Assembly (NCBI GenBank): GCA_036429605.1
Contig: JAVFKD010000015.1
Location: 1,759,421-1,823,420 of the forward strand
Direction: 5' to 3'
DNA: 64,000 nucleotides
Source of the DNA: Cladobotryum mycophilum
Taxonomy: Eukaryota > Ascomycota > Sordariomycetes > Hypocreales > Hypocreaceae
Shown here: piece by piece, positions 37,625 to 49,410 of the stretch
How the letters are laid out: each line of letters opens with the position of its first letter
Numbering within the stretch: position 1 is the first letter of the stretch
Position numbers and translations under genes: made by a program
Notes under the pieces: model-generated
Databases searched by the model: none
Seen by the model: the letters and a program-made list of their open reading frames with translations, nothing else
What the model was told of the DNA's origin: nothing

Positions 37625-38826
37625 TTAGCTTTCCTCATCTAGGTCGGATTTCCATAGCTGGCTAGCGACTATCCAACCTATACAGAATAGGATCAGCAAC
37701 ACGATGCAGATGCGCACGATGCGAGACAAGTTCCTCCAGCGACGTATAATCTCGCGCCCGAGAAGACAAGGAAACCGGGGTGGATGTCTGGCGTCTTGCT
37801 GCGCCTGTTCTTCCAGTCCGTGAACCGCCTGGGCCTGCTAGGATGGCATCACCGTCAGCACACGAATCGTGACAAGTTAATCAACAAGAGACCTACCATG
37901 TCAGCAACTGGGGCACCTGCGGGACTGCGATTCGTTGGGTGTTGTGCTTCCCAACGGTTATGGAGGGTCCTCATCTACAGAACACTTTGTGTGAACACAT
38001 GATCCATATTCAAGGGGGGGGTTCTACACCTTCCAAGAAGGATCCATCCAAAACAAACAGGGTTATTACCTCAAACCGTACACCCCCTGACGCCTGTATG
38101 CGTGATAGAAGTTCGTCATCATCGGCATTAGGGCGTATCTCTGTCTCCGGGACGTGAGGCTGCCTGTACAGGCCGTGCTGAGCTGTCGTCGTGGCAGTCC
38201 TGGGCAATGACCCATACGTTGGGTCAGGGGTTGCTGTATGACTTGCATGATCGTTTGCGGCGTTGGCAGTGCAACATGACGAGCTGGCAACACTGGTATC
38301 GCTTTCGGCAGTTCGTGATGCAATGTCAGCCTCCTAGACCTTTCCTGATACCAGCTTGATAGGCCGTGGGGGAGTTGGGGGCGTCATCTTTTGTCGTTTG
38401 GTAGGCTACACGGGAACACCCGATCAAGAGAGAGTAGAGGGAGAGGGAGAGGGAGAGAGAGAGCTGTCGAGAGGAAGCGAATGACCGGGGTGGTATCTGC
38501 TTGTAAGACGATTTGATAAGTGACTGTGGAGAGAGCTATACGATGCCGGGGGGGGGGGGGGGCGTAAAGGAGGTTTGATTGGGCTATGGTGGATGAACGG
38601 ATGGTCAGTTGACTTGGAACGTGTAAGATGATGACGATTGCGAGGAGGAGAAGCTGCATAATGTATGTAGAGCTAGCGCCTTACCGTCACCAGACCTGAC
38701 TTTCCTGACGATTCGGGGATGGTCTTTCCTCGGTGTCTGGTTGGGAGGCGTGTAGTGAGCGAGCTGGTCGCGTGGGAGGCTCATTCCTGTTCTAACGACA
38801 GGGTTGTATTTACTGTACGTAGGCAT
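37625..38826 (-). CDS. Multi-exon gene for a predicted tail-anchored membrane protein (unknown family)
   Basis: Found by splicing short exons that do not stand out as long frames. Confident exons are 38826-38685 (ATG in a good context, MPTYSKYNPVVRTGMSLPRD...), 38333-38070 (88 codons containing PHVPETEIRPNADDDELLSR), 37974-37897 (26 codons, MRTLHNRWEAQHPTNRSP...) and 37837-37625 (70 codons plus TAA). The last three join in phase 0 across clean GT-AG introns of 95 and 59 nt. Exon 1 ends in phase 1, so at least one more exon or a sequence error lies in 38684-38334, which includes a 15-base G run. The protein is hydrophilic, then has one C-terminal hydrophobic segment (ICIVLLILFCIGWIVASQLW) preceded by basic residues and followed by an acidic 9-residue tail, the layout of an ER- or mitochondria-directed tail anchor. 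No known domain is recognised. Confidence 0.65.
38548..38562. repeat. G15 homopolymer (C15 on the coding strand)
   Basis: Fifteen consecutive G inside the unresolved first intron/exon part of the tail-anchored gene. On the coding strand it would read as poly-proline in one frame (LRPPPPPP), and its true length would decide the frame. Confidence 0.93.
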
Positions 38827-41742
38827 GGCACTACTAGGTACTAGGTAGGCATCTATATGCGAGCCTCCATGGAGATCGTGAGAACTAGCAGGAGTGTCGG
38901 GAATCCATGACCAGTCTCGTCGGTCAGTCAGTCAGTCCCCGGGAGTTGCAGCAAATCTTGCAGATAGTGCGCCAACACACCTCCTGACCAACAACTCATC
39001 CCTGACAAATGATTAGATGAAATCGGTTCGGTATACGTGGTCGAATAACGATGCTGCCCGCTTGATCACGATGAGATGTCCCCATGATGTGGTTTTCTTC
39101 GTGTTTCAACCCTTGAGTGTGTATAATTCTGATTCATCCATCCATCTAGGCATCCGTCCACACACGTCCATACCTCCGGCCCTCTCATCATTATCACCAC
39201 CACCACTACCGCAGGGGAGGGTGTGTCTCGTCTCCCAGATCCGGTCAGACGATCCGCCGCCGAGATGTGTGGGGGGCAGATTCCACGTTTTCGAGGCCGA
39301 CTTTCGGCGGCCCACGGTCTGTCTTACGGTCTTACGGTCTCACGGACTCTCAACCTGCCTGGGCTTCTGGGGTGAATGCGGGCCGAAGCGGAAGGATCCA
39401 TTATAAGCACAGAAAACTCTATTATGACAGTTGACCAAAAGCAGAATGTCGGGTTTAGTCTCACGTATATAATGTTACATCTTACCTACATGTCGCATAT
39501 ATTACCAAGTCTAGGCTGTCTGTCCAGGATGATTTCCCATCTTTCCTTCTTTTGATTCTGGTGAAACCGGGCTAATTCTGTTTTCCTTCTGGGAGAAAAA
39601 CAAAAAGATGCTGATGCCATGGAATGTGGGTTGAGTTTTCTGTGGACGATTCATGGACGAGCTCAGGCTTATAGGATTGACTCAGCCGCTTGCGCCCTTT
39701 GCATGGGGATCGACCTGTCGACTAATCATTTTTATCTTCGGCCAATTTCTTTTGGCCGGAGAATTTTCTTTCGGCTCTAGTCTTTTCAGATTTATCTATG
39801 ACCTCTTCCCCCCAAGCAGTAGTTGAAGTTTCTGCTGTCCTATCGTGAGTCCGGAGTGATTGAATGACGACATTAGAAACGCCCTTGAGACTTTGGGAGT
39901 TCGACACTCTATCTTATCTCTTATCGCGATAGGGATAAGCGTTAAGTGGATAACCTTCCCAAACTGGTAATGAAGGAATCCAGGGCAAAGTACCTCGTAC
40001 TCCGAAGTAACCTTTGTTTCTTTTCGCTGCCACGTGGGTAGAAAACACCACGCAACGGAGTCTCAGTGCGAGAGAAAATCTCCGGTCGAGAAACAATTGC
40101 AAAAAGCATCCAATTAGGTTTGAGTTTGTTTTCTTTCTAATTTTTCTTTCTTCGCTGTTTTTCTCTATTATTTTTTCGTCTTCCTTCGGCAGCTGGCTAT
40201 ACTCCTTCAAAGCATTTCTCTACTCAACAGCCCTACCAATGTACAAGTAGCAGCATGTTCATGTCTGTCCAAGAATTGCATCAATGCAACCCATTGTTGG
40301 TCAATTGCTTTCGTATAAAAAGCACTGCCAAGACACATTCTAACTAATCGTTGCTTATACTAGTGCTGCATCCGTATCAATTCCGCTTGCGATATTTTCC
40401 TTGTCCAAACTCTTTGCTACTGCTACTACTACTAGCTAGCTGGTGGTAACCCTACACTACACCAGAGATGGTGTATTCCATATCGCGATATCTATCAATG
40501 CGTCCATATCGCCCAAACCAAAACCACCACACTACCAAAAGTGGCGACGCTTGACGGGGCAAATAAGGGCAAGAGTCTCTGGTACCTGATGACAGGGCTC
40601 AATGTGTCCGCGTCATCAAAACAAAAAGGGTCCAAGGTTGTTGCTAAGCCTTCCCTTCCCGTCTTTATATCGGGGGGCTGCAGTCGATATTTCGGGTAGG
40701 AATATTAAAGTAGGAGGCTAGAAAAAATAAGGCCTCGAAGTACGGTGAGTTCTCTCAGTTTGCTCACCGCAACGAACAGCAAAGAGGACCTGGCCTGCCA
40801 ATGACCGTGGATGGCAAAACGTAACTATCCGCTTTTGCTTTGAATCAAGACCCCCGAACCAACAAATAGATGCCTTGGACTTGGACACATTTGCATCAAG
40901 CAACATTTTCATGGAGCCATCCAATCCATGCTCAGTGGCTGGCAGTGGTGAGAGTCAACTGTGAGGAGAGGGGGCTGTATTAGGGGGCTCCTGGTGCTAC
41001 CAAATTAGGGGCAGCACCTTGTAAGTGTCTCAGCCCCACACTGAAGCTCCTCAACAGAGACAAGGAAGCAAAGCAAAGCTGCAACAAGATGTCGGGCAGA
41101 TGCATGTAGCGGTTGTTAGTATAATCGTGGTATTTTGTATGTGCAATGCTATTTCTTGAAACATGCCCAGGTATCTGTTTATCTCACCGCCCCAGCCATC
41201 AACTGTCCTCCCTTTATTTAATGTAACAGACAGACAGACAGACAGACGGCATGTAGATGTACATGTACCTCCTGCAGGGCAATGGTAGCGTCCCTGCTGC
41301 TGAAGGTTGCCAAGGTAGGTACCAAGTACCTGATTGCAACATTGCGATAACAGAGCAGAGCAGAGTAGAGCTACGGGAAAGCTTCTAGGCTCAAGTCTCC
41401 AACCAAGTACCGTGTAGTATAATATTATACGTAGAGGTACATGTAGCTCCAACTCAACACAGCAAACAGAAGCGTCATCTCTCTCCCACCTCGCTCCCTC
41501 CCCCTCCTCCCGAGGTCTGGTCTCCAGGCTCTCTCTCTCCCTCTCCCTTTGCTTTGCCCCCACATTCAACAAAGGTCCACCTTTGGGCCACACGAATCCC
41601 CTTAGCAGGAAAGGAAATTCCTCTCCTTCTTTCAAGAAGCTTCATCTTCTCCATTCAAATACCTCTTTTCTTTCCCTTTTTCATTTCCTTTCCTCTTCAC
41701 TCTTCGTCAATTGGCGCTGGTACAATTCATACCGTCGTCAAG
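38827..41742. other. Intergenic between the tail-anchored gene and the sphingolipid methyltransferase
   Basis: About 2.9 kb between divergently transcribed genes. The 39700-40250 part is AT-richer and has two adjoining minus-strand frames (40210-39914 and 39907-39722) with Lys/Glu-rich translations but no recognisable domain; I do not call them genes. A (CAGA)5 run sits at 41227-41247. The last 200 bp before the methyltransferase are strongly C/T-rich, a normal ascomycete leader. Confidence 0.5.
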
Positions 41743-43542
41743 ATGTCGAAACCTACGAGTGTTACTGGTAGTGAAAGCGACTTTGAGTTTATCCACACTC
41801 CAAAGGCCACCCCGCCATCTGAGAAGGTTGAGGACTGCGGCGTCCGCATCACTACAGTAAGTTGTTTACGAACATCTCCTAGGGGGGTCAATCTTTTGGT
41901 GAGAGGCTTCAATGGCAAGTATCTTGGCTTGAAGCTTCAACCCATAAAGAAAGCTCCCTGTCAACACCCCTCCACCCCAACGCATGCACCGCCATATGCT
42001 GATATATCGAACCTCTCCAGTCCCCAGCCATCAAGAATGCCCCTCTCCCCGCCGACGGCCCTGGTGCCGACTCCTTCAACAACACTATCCTCCTCTCCGT
42101 TCTAGGCGGTGTTCCTTTTTGGTTCACCTGGAAGGTCGGAGGTGGCCTCAAAACCTTCCTCTTCTTCACCCTCGTCCTTGATCTTCCACTGCTGGCGGGA
42201 TGGTGGCTGGTCGTCTCTTCCATCAGCCCTCGCAAGACGGAAAAGGCCAAGCTCCCTGGTCGCCCCGTCGAGTACTACCTTGACTTCAAGAAGGAGGCCG
42301 ATCGCGCCAAGTACCGCGGTGCCAACAAGATCCCCATGGAAACGTTCTATGAAATGTACTTTGACGGTGACGTCGAGTTCAAGGGCGACGCTCTTGAGAT
42401 TCTGGAATACCGTCACGATTGGGCCAGCTTCCGCTTCACCGTTGGCCTCATCAAGTACTTTCTCCTTGGCATGATTCCTGAGCTCATTATGCATACTCGC
42501 TCGCAGGGTAAGTTTCCTCTCTGGCACCGATTATCCACTGCATAGCGTTTTGCTGACAATACTCTTTTTTGCAGACGAGGAGCAGGTCCGAGGCCATTAT
42601 GACCGTGGTGATGATTTCTACGGTTGGTTCCTTGGTCCCCGCATGATCTACACCTCTGGTATCATTTCCGACCCTGAGAAGGAGGAAACTCTGGAACAGC
42701 TCCAGGACAACAAGTTGGCCATTGTCTGCGAAAAGATTGAGCTCAAGAAGGACGAGAGATTGCTTGATCTTGGCTGCGGCTGGGGTACTCTTGCGCGCTT
42801 CGCTAGCGAGAACTACGGAGCCAAGGTCACTGGAATTACTCTTGGTCGTAACCAGACTGCTTGGGGTAACAATTCTATGCGCAAAGTTGGCATTTCTGAA
42901 GAACAGAGCAACATTCTCTGCATGGATTACCGCGACGTCCCTGTCCCCGAAGGTGGCTACCACAAGATTACCTGTCTGGAGATGGCCGAGCACGTCGGTG
43001 TCCGTCACTTCTCTACCTTCCTTACCCAGGTCTACAACATGCTTGATGATGATGGTGTCTTCTTCCTCCAGATTGCTGGTTTGCGAAAGGCCTGGCAATA
43101 CGAGGACTTGATTTGGGGCCTGTTCATGAACAAGTACGTCTTCCCCGGCGCTGATGCCTCTACACCTCTTGGTTGGGTCGTCGACAAGCTGGAGGGTGCC
43201 GGTTTCGAGATCAAGCATGTCGACACTGTTGGCGTTCACTACTCGGCTACTCTCTGGCAGTGGTACCGTAACTGGATGGGCAACCGTGACAAGGTTGAGG
43301 CCAAGTACGGCAAGCGATGGTTCCGTATCTGGGAGTACTTCCTGGCTTCCTCCACCATCACCTCCCGACAAGGTGGTGCCACGTGCTTCCAGATCACACT
43401 TGTCAAGAACATTAACTCGACTCACCGAGTTGATGGAATTCCCAGCCAGTTCAACTTGTCTGGAGCTCTTGACAACTGCAACGTTGATCTGGCGGCGTGG
43501 GGTGCTAAGAACAATGTCGCCTCAGCTGCGGACTTGTTCTAA
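41743..43542 (+). CDS. Sphingolipid C9-methyltransferase
   Basis: Adds the methyl branch to C9 of the sphingoid base of fungal glucosylceramides, using S-adenosylmethionine, at the ER or Golgi membrane. Exons 41743-41856, 42021-42507 and 42575-43542; 522 aa with no frame break. After a short acidic N-terminus, two membrane segments sit at about 60-74 and 82-103 (LDLPLLAGWWLVV). The catalytic part resembles cyclopropane-fatty-acid synthases: EEQVRGHYDRGDDFYGWFLG (202-221), SAM motif I LLDLGCGWG (263-271), ITLGRNQTAWG, and the DYRDVP and EMAEHVGVRH motifs. C-terminal SSTITSRQGGATCFQITLVK is characteristic of the fungal enzyme. Length is close to the roughly 515 aa of characterised homologues. 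Many fungi have two paralogues; only one is here. A C/T-rich leader precedes the ATG. Confidence 0.95.
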
Positions 43543-44641
43543 TTCAGCAACATGATCAAGGTGAAAGGGGGGACGTGGTGAATTTTCTTTGAGCAACTGC
43601 TCAACCTCAGTGGGTTAAACTATATATCGGGGAGTAGGTTGAACTCGGGAAAGGAAATAGGCATGAGCTACGTACGGCCTGATCTGGGTCGAGCAATCGG
43701 GTGGGGCAAAGTAATTATGATGAAGGTCACGATTCCACCTTATTCTCTAGACGGCGGCTGGTGCGGAAAAAGGGTTATCTTGTGGGTTATGACGGTAACA
43801 ATTGTAATGTTTAGGAGCAATTCTCAGCTGGCTCAAGGGAGCCATGGTGATTTTGGTGTTTTAATCAGGTAGAAAAAAGAAGAGAATGTCGACTTTGGTG
43901 ATGCAATTATTATTTTTTTCCTTGTGCAAAGTGACTGTTCTTGGCCTTGAGTTATTACTGTTGCTACTGTGACCTCGTTTAGGGGATCTGGTGCAACTTG
44001 ACGCTGTTCCGAGATGGGGGCTGGGATTGGATATTTCCGATCTTGATGCCTCGGTTTCCGCTTCGGAAATGTTCAATTCCTTGAAGTATAATGTACGTAA
44101 TCTTATCTGATGTTAGATCTATGGCCATCAGACCAACTTTGTCCCTCTATCCGCAGATATATCGGTTAACGCTTTTCGATTGCAGGGGGGTTGAGCTCCC
44201 ACACCTTAACCCCCATCCCCATGTAAGTTGAGCGAAGACGGCATGCAGCTGCTGAAAAGACGCCGAGGTTGGACGAGAACAAAACTTCTTTGGAATAACA
44301 CTTTTTTTGCCATTGTTGTCGTGGATATTGATGAGGGCATCTATCGTATCAATTGACGTGTAAGTACCATTGGAATTCATGATTGGGGAGAGACATGCGA
44401 CGACGACCTACCTAAGTAGCACTAAATTGGTGGCCCTTTTTCAGCATTTGTTCTCAATCACACTTCCATCGAGGGGATAATGCTCTGTGCCATTTACCTC
44501 GCGAGTTTCAAGTTGGCACCATCATCATCACCATCACCATCACCATTCTCATCCTCATCATCATCCTTATCATCACATCCCTCTTTCACTTTTCTCCAGT
44601 TGAATGAACTTTTAACTGACATCATTTGTTTGATTCTCAAG
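43543..44641. other. Intergenic, methyltransferase / HTD2
   Basis: Holds the 3' UTR of the sphingolipid methyltransferase and the HTD2 promoter. From about 44520 to 44575 there is a (CATCAC)n/(CAT)n run in the leader. An ATG at 44480 is in frame with HTD2 but yields a low-complexity extension, so I treat the run as leader. Confidence 0.5.
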
Positions 44642-46014
44642 ATGAATAGAGCTTTTAGGCAGACTCTTCCAGCTTTACGCCGTTATTCTTGCGCTCTTGA
44701 ATCCTCAAGACCCATCGTTTCTGCTGCTGCTGCTGGGTTTAGCACCTCTTCTTCTTATTCTTCTTTTGCTGCTTCTGCTGCCTCTGCTGCTTCAACCGCC
44801 AAAATGTCACCAACACCAGGCATCAGCGTCGACGAGATGAAATCCCGTCCCGCCAAAGTCACGCGCGACTTCCTATCGCCCATCCCATCCCATCTACTCA
44901 CCACCACGCTATCCGACATCATGGGCCAGACACCATCATCCCCTTCTCCGGACCTAATCTCCTCGCCCTCCATGGCCCAGCTGTCCAAGCCGGGCCTCTT
45001 ACCCGCGGGCCATATGCTCGTCTACTTCCCCCTGCAGACACCCGCCTCGCAGCTCTCCGCCGACGCAGCGGACGCGGACCACGCCCCGAGCGCAGAGTTT
45101 GGCAAGAGGCTGTGGGCGGGCGGGGAGCTGCACTTTTGTAGCCGGAGCGAAGGTGGCGATGGTGGTAGTTCTCTGGAGAATCAGGGTCTGGTAATGGATG
45201 GGCGGCCCTGGACGTGCAGGGAGGGCATCGAGCAGGTGAAAGTGAGAGGCAGCGGGAAAGAGGAAAAGTATTTTGTGGATTTGAGGAGGACGTATGGGCT
45301 GGGACACAGGGAAGGGGATGAAGCTGGGCGACGACCCGAGGAGTGGGATATCAGCGAGAAGAGAACTTTGGTGTTTATGCGTAAACCCGATGACTCTGAT
45401 CCACCGCCTCCTCCTCCCAAACTGACAAAATGTAAGATCCCCCTTTTCTTCTCCATCTCTCATCCCCTATCCCCCATGTATTCATTTGGGGGGGGAAAAG
45501 AGAGAAAGAAGAAAAAAGAAAAGAAAAGAAAAAAGATAAAGAAAAGTAGAGAGTATAACCTCCATCTAACAAACACGTTTTACTAGATCCTCACCCAGCC
45601 AACTACTCAGTTCCCCTCCTCCCCACCCCAACCCACCTCTTCCACTTCTCCGCCCTCACATACAACGCCCACTCCATCCACATAGACCCCCTCTTCGCCA
45701 AATCAGACGGCCACCGCGCCCTCCTAGTCCACGGCCCTCTCAGCCTGTCCCTCATGCTGCGCGCACTGGCAGATCACCTGGGTAGTAGTACCACGAATGG
45801 CGGTGGGGACCAGCAGCAGCAGCAGCGGCTGTCCCATTTCGTGTATAGGAATTATGCGCCGCTGTATGTGGGCGAGAGGGCGAGCGTCAATGTGCGATAT
45901 GTGGGTGCCCGGGAGGGGGAGAGGAAGTATGATGTGTGGGTTGAAGGGCCGGAGGGAGGCGTGGCAGTCAAGGGAACTGCTACTGTTGAAATGGTACAAA
46001 AGTCCAAACTATAG
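44642..46014 (+). CDS. htd2: HTD2-type mitochondrial 3-hydroxyacyl-thioester dehydratase
   Basis: Hotdog-fold dehydratase of mitochondrial type II fatty-acid synthesis, which makes the octanoyl precursor of lipoate. Exons 44642-45431 and 45587-46014; 405 aa, with a good branch site (TCTAAC) before the acceptor. The start was chosen for the Arg-rich presequence (MNRAFRQTLPALRRYSCALE), followed by Ser/Ala repeats. The first domain holds GHMLVYFPLQTP and KRLWAGGELHFCS. The second, after a Pro-rich linker and the intron, has the hydratase motif HFSALTYNAHSIHIDPLF (about 283-300) and LLVHGPLSLSLML. This two-domain layout fits fungal HTD2, where only the second hotdog keeps active-site residues. 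A poly-Gln stretch (QQQQQ) near residue 340 is low complexity. It converges on GPI13; the stops are 195 bp apart. Confidence 0.85.
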
Positions 46015-46209
46015 ATTTACTAGACATCGCATCACATCGCATCACATTACATCGCACCAACTCCAAGAACAGGTAGAGAAATATATCTATTCATGCATGC
46101 ATGTATCCAATGTATTCTTTGGCTGTCCACCCATCTAATCTACCTCACATCACTCTCTATCATACAGACAAATAAAAACACTCATCATATGCAAACCCGT
46201 CCCATCTAT

Positions 46210-49200
46210 TTAATCCGCCCAGCCAAAAACCTCGCTAACCGCCAAAGTATTGCTCCTCACGCCCGTCAATGCCACCAAAACGCCAACCAAATCCAGCACC
46301 AACAGCACCACACCCGCCATCAAGAACCGCGGACTAAAGATGCGGTACAGCATGAGGTGCCGTCGCAGCCAGCCGGCCCAGCTCATGGTCGCCAGCGCCT
46401 CCACGGCGAAATACCCGATGAAGACGCCCAGCGAACGGGCCGTCGTCTCCAGCACGCCTCGCTGCTTGGGACCAACCTTCCACAGCACAATCAGCGGGAC
46501 CGACACAGCGGCAAGGATTTGCCCGGCAAATGTGTTGAGAATCACCACGATGGGCGACCAAGGGTATCTGACGGTAAAGAGCGGGATAAAAGCACTGTCC
46601 CACTGGATGCTCGTCAGCACAGCCTGGTGACCCGTCTTGAAAAAGTAAAAGTTTCCGAGCACCGCCAGCATTATGGGTCCGATCGTCTCCGACTTGAGCG
46701 AGTTGAGGTCGATAATTTCCGCCAGCGACATGATTTGCCACATCATGAGGGCCAGGGCCCCCGACCCCATGGGTTTGGTAAGAAGTACGCACGCGGCAAG
46801 GATGTTGAGCGGCAGCATGAGATACCGGGCACCCATGGCGTTTCCATACCCGAGGATAGTGACGAGGGCTGTCCCCGCTTTGGAAGTTGTAGACAAAATG
46901 GAAACAGACGGCGGCGCCCACACAAATGCCGTGGAGCCAGCAACGAGAGCGAGGGCTAAGACTGTCTGAGCCACGTAGACACCAGTCGACTTGAGGGCAC
47001 CCTCGGGAAGCTTGTCAGCAAACCATTCGCCATTATCAGCGGCGTCCATCACCCAATACAATGCCGAGATGAAAAGACCGCCTCGAAAGATGTACCCGAT
47101 CCATGTCGGCGCCAGGCCTTCGTATGACTTGGTCGGTACAAGGAATGACTTGATGACGAAGGGGAGAATGAAGAAGACGACGAATGGAAGGGCGAGTTGC
47201 CACGGGGCTGACGTGGATGATGTGACGGATGCATAATATGTCGAGGTGCAGTAGGGCATTTGCTCCTCACGGCATAGCTTGGAGTAAGATGCAAGACGCC
47301 CCAGGAGGATGAAGATGACGGAGTGATAGATTGCCATGGTACGATCCACCTTGGACTCAATCCGGAAGGAGGACACAACTGAGGCCAGACCGAACGAGGC
47401 AACAAAGAAGAGGAGTATGGAATCCTCCCAAATGGTGTACGAGTTGGAGGCAAATCCGATAGACTGGCTCAGGGTGAATATGACGGATAGCCAGCCCCAG
47501 AATGACGTTGGAAGCAGATTGCGGATCGTCTTGCTAGCCCCGTAAAGAGATGATGCCACACCGGTCATGAGCAAGGTCATCACAAGGGTGGCGAGCCCGT
47601 CAAGAGGTTGTTGCCTATACACCCCCACACCAATCAAGATGCTGACGACAAAGAGCAGCCGGGCATCCCAAAGTCCGCTTAGCAAGTTGGAGTGGTAGTG
47701 CTGGTCTGGATGTGTTTCGTCCTCCTTGGCGTTGAGAAGCTCCAACCTCCTCTCGGCATAGTCCAGCTCTGCATCATTGCTCACGACAAACTCCTCGTCC
47801 GCATCGCGGGAAGAGTACAGCAACAGACTCACAAGACCAAATGCAGTAATGAAGACGCCTGCAATCATCCGGGGGACGTCAAATCGAGCCCAAAGACCCT
47901 TGCATATTTGGAGCGTTTCCTCTTGGAATTTGGCAAAGGCAGCATAGACGTCTTGCTGGCTTAATCCAGGGGCATTTGCGAGGGACCAGAGTGCAGCGGG
48001 AGACCCAGGCTCGCTGCTCTGGGATATGCCACGGGCAGCAAAGTAGGACTGTTGGTATCTCTCGATGCCGGCAGACGCAATCCGTGTCACGGTGGCAAGG
48101 TTGGCCCAATCATCGCCCTTTGGTCCGGCGAATGCCTCCTCGATTGGCTTACCAAGGTTGTTGAATGGAATAGGAATTCCTAAAAGTAGCGCTAGTGTTG
48201 GGATAAGGTCGATTTGGTTGACGGGCCGGATCTTGGCAGTAGCTGGAGGAGTTTTGTGCTCTGGAGCTGTTCTTCCAAACACAGGCTGCTTCGAGTACAT
48301 CCAAAGGGCTGCCTCAACTTCATCATCACTCTCCCCGCCGTGATCACCCTTGCTGTCCATGCCATGGTCGCCCATAACGATCAAAAGCGTATTATCGTCG
48401 ATGGAGTCAGTCACTTTTCTAATGAAGCCATCCATCTGTTCTAGCTTTGCCGTCATGGCAGGATGATTGGGTCCGTATCGATGTCCAGCGTGATCAACTC
48501 CCAGACAATGCCCAATCAAAAGATCCCAATCACCATCTTTCCCCGTTTCCAGGAGCGGGAAGATGTTGTCAATGACCCCGTTGTCAACCGTGTGCAGGTC
48601 CCAAACATTAAAGCTGTCGTACGCCTTGCTGATATTGGCCTCGAAATATCCAGGGAAGAGCGCCCACCACGTGTCATCTCCAAGGTGCGCAATCTTCTTG
48701 CCGGCATCTTTCAGCTGCATGAGCAGATTATCCTCATCAATGGCATTTCCAGCAAAGTTGCTCCCCGCATCGATAAACGTCGGCAGCGTCCCCGTCGTCA
48801 ACCCCTTCAGCCTTTGTAGCGTCGTCGTCGGCGGATCGGCAATGAATGGTCGCAAGAAGGCATTCTGCGGCGACCTGGCCGCGGTCTCGTAGAGGAAAGG
48901 AAACGCATTATGGAAGGCCTGCGCTGTGCTTGGGTTCTCGGGGACGGTAAAATCGTATCGCAGAGCATCGATTAGGATGATGACGGCACGATCAAACGTT
49001 TTCGGATGCCAGCAACCGTCCTGTGCGCTGAACAGGCCATCGCTGCTCCCGAGCTCAATAGGAGGAGCCGTGCAATTGGACTTGTCTTCCAACACCATCC
49101 TCGTCAGGAGAAAGCCGCTGGTGAAGAGCCATAGGCCGACAGCATGGACCACAAAGATCCAACCCCAAAACGCGACGGTCCATCGCCATCGCCCCTCGTA

Positions 49201-49410
49201 TGCCTTTCGTCTCCTCTCATTGAGCTTGTCCCTGGCCTGCTCCAAGAGCTCCGTCCTCTCTTTCTCGGTCGGCAAGCCTTTGCTCTTCGCCTCGGCATCC
49301 TGGGCCTCCTTGGCAGCCTTGGCTTTGGCCCATTGTGCCGCAATGGTCTTGTAGTCGGGCGAGGATGAGGTTGGGGGCGAGTCTTTCGCCTTGGAGGTGC
49401 GCGGAGGCAT
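46210..49410 (-). CDS. gpi13: GPI13 / PIG-O, GPI ethanolamine-phosphate transferase 3
   Basis: ER membrane enzyme that adds the bridging ethanolamine phosphate to the third mannose of the GPI precursor, the group later joined to the protein. One uninterrupted exon of 1066 aa, the usual length. A cytosolic basic N-terminus precedes the first membrane segment (about 77-100), which ends in FTSGFLLTRMV. The lumenal alkaline-phosphatase-like domain carries the metal and nucleophile region VIILIDALRYDFT (about 143-155), LIGHCLGVDHAGHRYGP (298-314) and VMGDHGMDSKGDHGG (345-359). From about 520 on there are a dozen or more hydrophobic segments, as in the family. The LIGHCLGVDHAGHRYGP form distinguishes PIG-O from PIG-N and PIG-G. 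No frame break. The GPI-anchored protein at 25 kb would be one of its indirect clients. Confidence 0.95.
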   Translation of the reverse strand: MPPRTSKAKDSPPTSSSPDYKTIAAQWAKAKAAKEAQDAEAKSKGLPTEKERTELLEQARDKLNERRRKAYEGRWRWTVAFWGWIFVVHAVGLWLFTSGFLLTRMVLEDKSNCTAPPIELGSSDGLFSAQDGCWHPKTFDRAVIILIDALRYDFTVPENPSTAQAFHNAFPFLYETAARSPQNAFLRPFIADPPTTTLQRLKGLTTGTLPTFIDAGSNFAGNAIDEDNLLMQLKDAGKKIAHLGDDTWWALFPGYFEANISKAYDSFNVWDLHTVDNGVIDNIFPLLETGKDGDWDLLIGHCLGVDHAGHRYGPNHPAMTAKLEQMDGFIRKVTDSIDDNTLLIVMGDHGMDSKGDHGGESDDEVEAALWMYSKQPVFGRTAPEHKTPPATAKIRPVNQIDLIPTLALLLGIPIPFNNLGKPIEEAFAGPKGDDWANLATVTRIASAGIERYQQSYFAARGISQSSEPGSPAALWSLANAPGLSQQDVYAAFAKFQEETLQICKGLWARFDVPRMIAGVFITAFGLVSLLLYSSRDADEEFVVSNDAELDYAERRLELLNAKEDETHPDQHYHSNLLSGLWDARLLFVVSILIGVGVYRQQPLDGLATLVMTLLMTGVASSLYGASKTIRNLLPTSFWGWLSVIFTLSQSIGFASNSYTIWEDSILLFFVASFGLASVVSSFRIESKVDRTMAIYHSVIFILLGRLASYSKLCREEQMPYCTSTYYASVTSSTSAPWQLALPFVVFFILPFVIKSFLVPTKSYEGLAPTWIGYIFRGGLFISALYWVMDAADNGEWFADKLPEGALKSTGVYVAQTVLALALVAGSTAFVWAPPSVSILSTTSKAGTALVTILGYGNAMGARYLMLPLNILAACVLLTKPMGSGALALMMWQIMSLAEIIDLNSLKSETIGPIMLAVLGNFYFFKTGHQAVLTSIQWDSAFIPLFTVRYPWSPIVVILNTFAGQILAAVSVPLIVLWKVGPKQRGVLETTARSLGVFIGYFAVEALATMSWAGWLRRHLMLYRIFSPRFLMAGVVLLVLDLVGVLVALTGVRSNTLAVSEVFGWAD

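Noticed and set aside
39722..40210. Two adjoining Lys/Glu-rich minus-strand frames that could be remnants of a gene
   Set aside because: AT-rich composition produces such frames by chance; there is no domain, no splice sites joining them and no good start.
42487..43425. A 312-codon minus-strand frame
   Set aside because: It is the antisense shadow of the sphingolipid C9-methyltransferase catalytic exon.
44480..44641. In-frame upstream ATG as the HTD2 start
   Set aside because: The added residues come from a CAT/CAC repeat and would bury the obvious mitochondrial presequence that begins at 44642.
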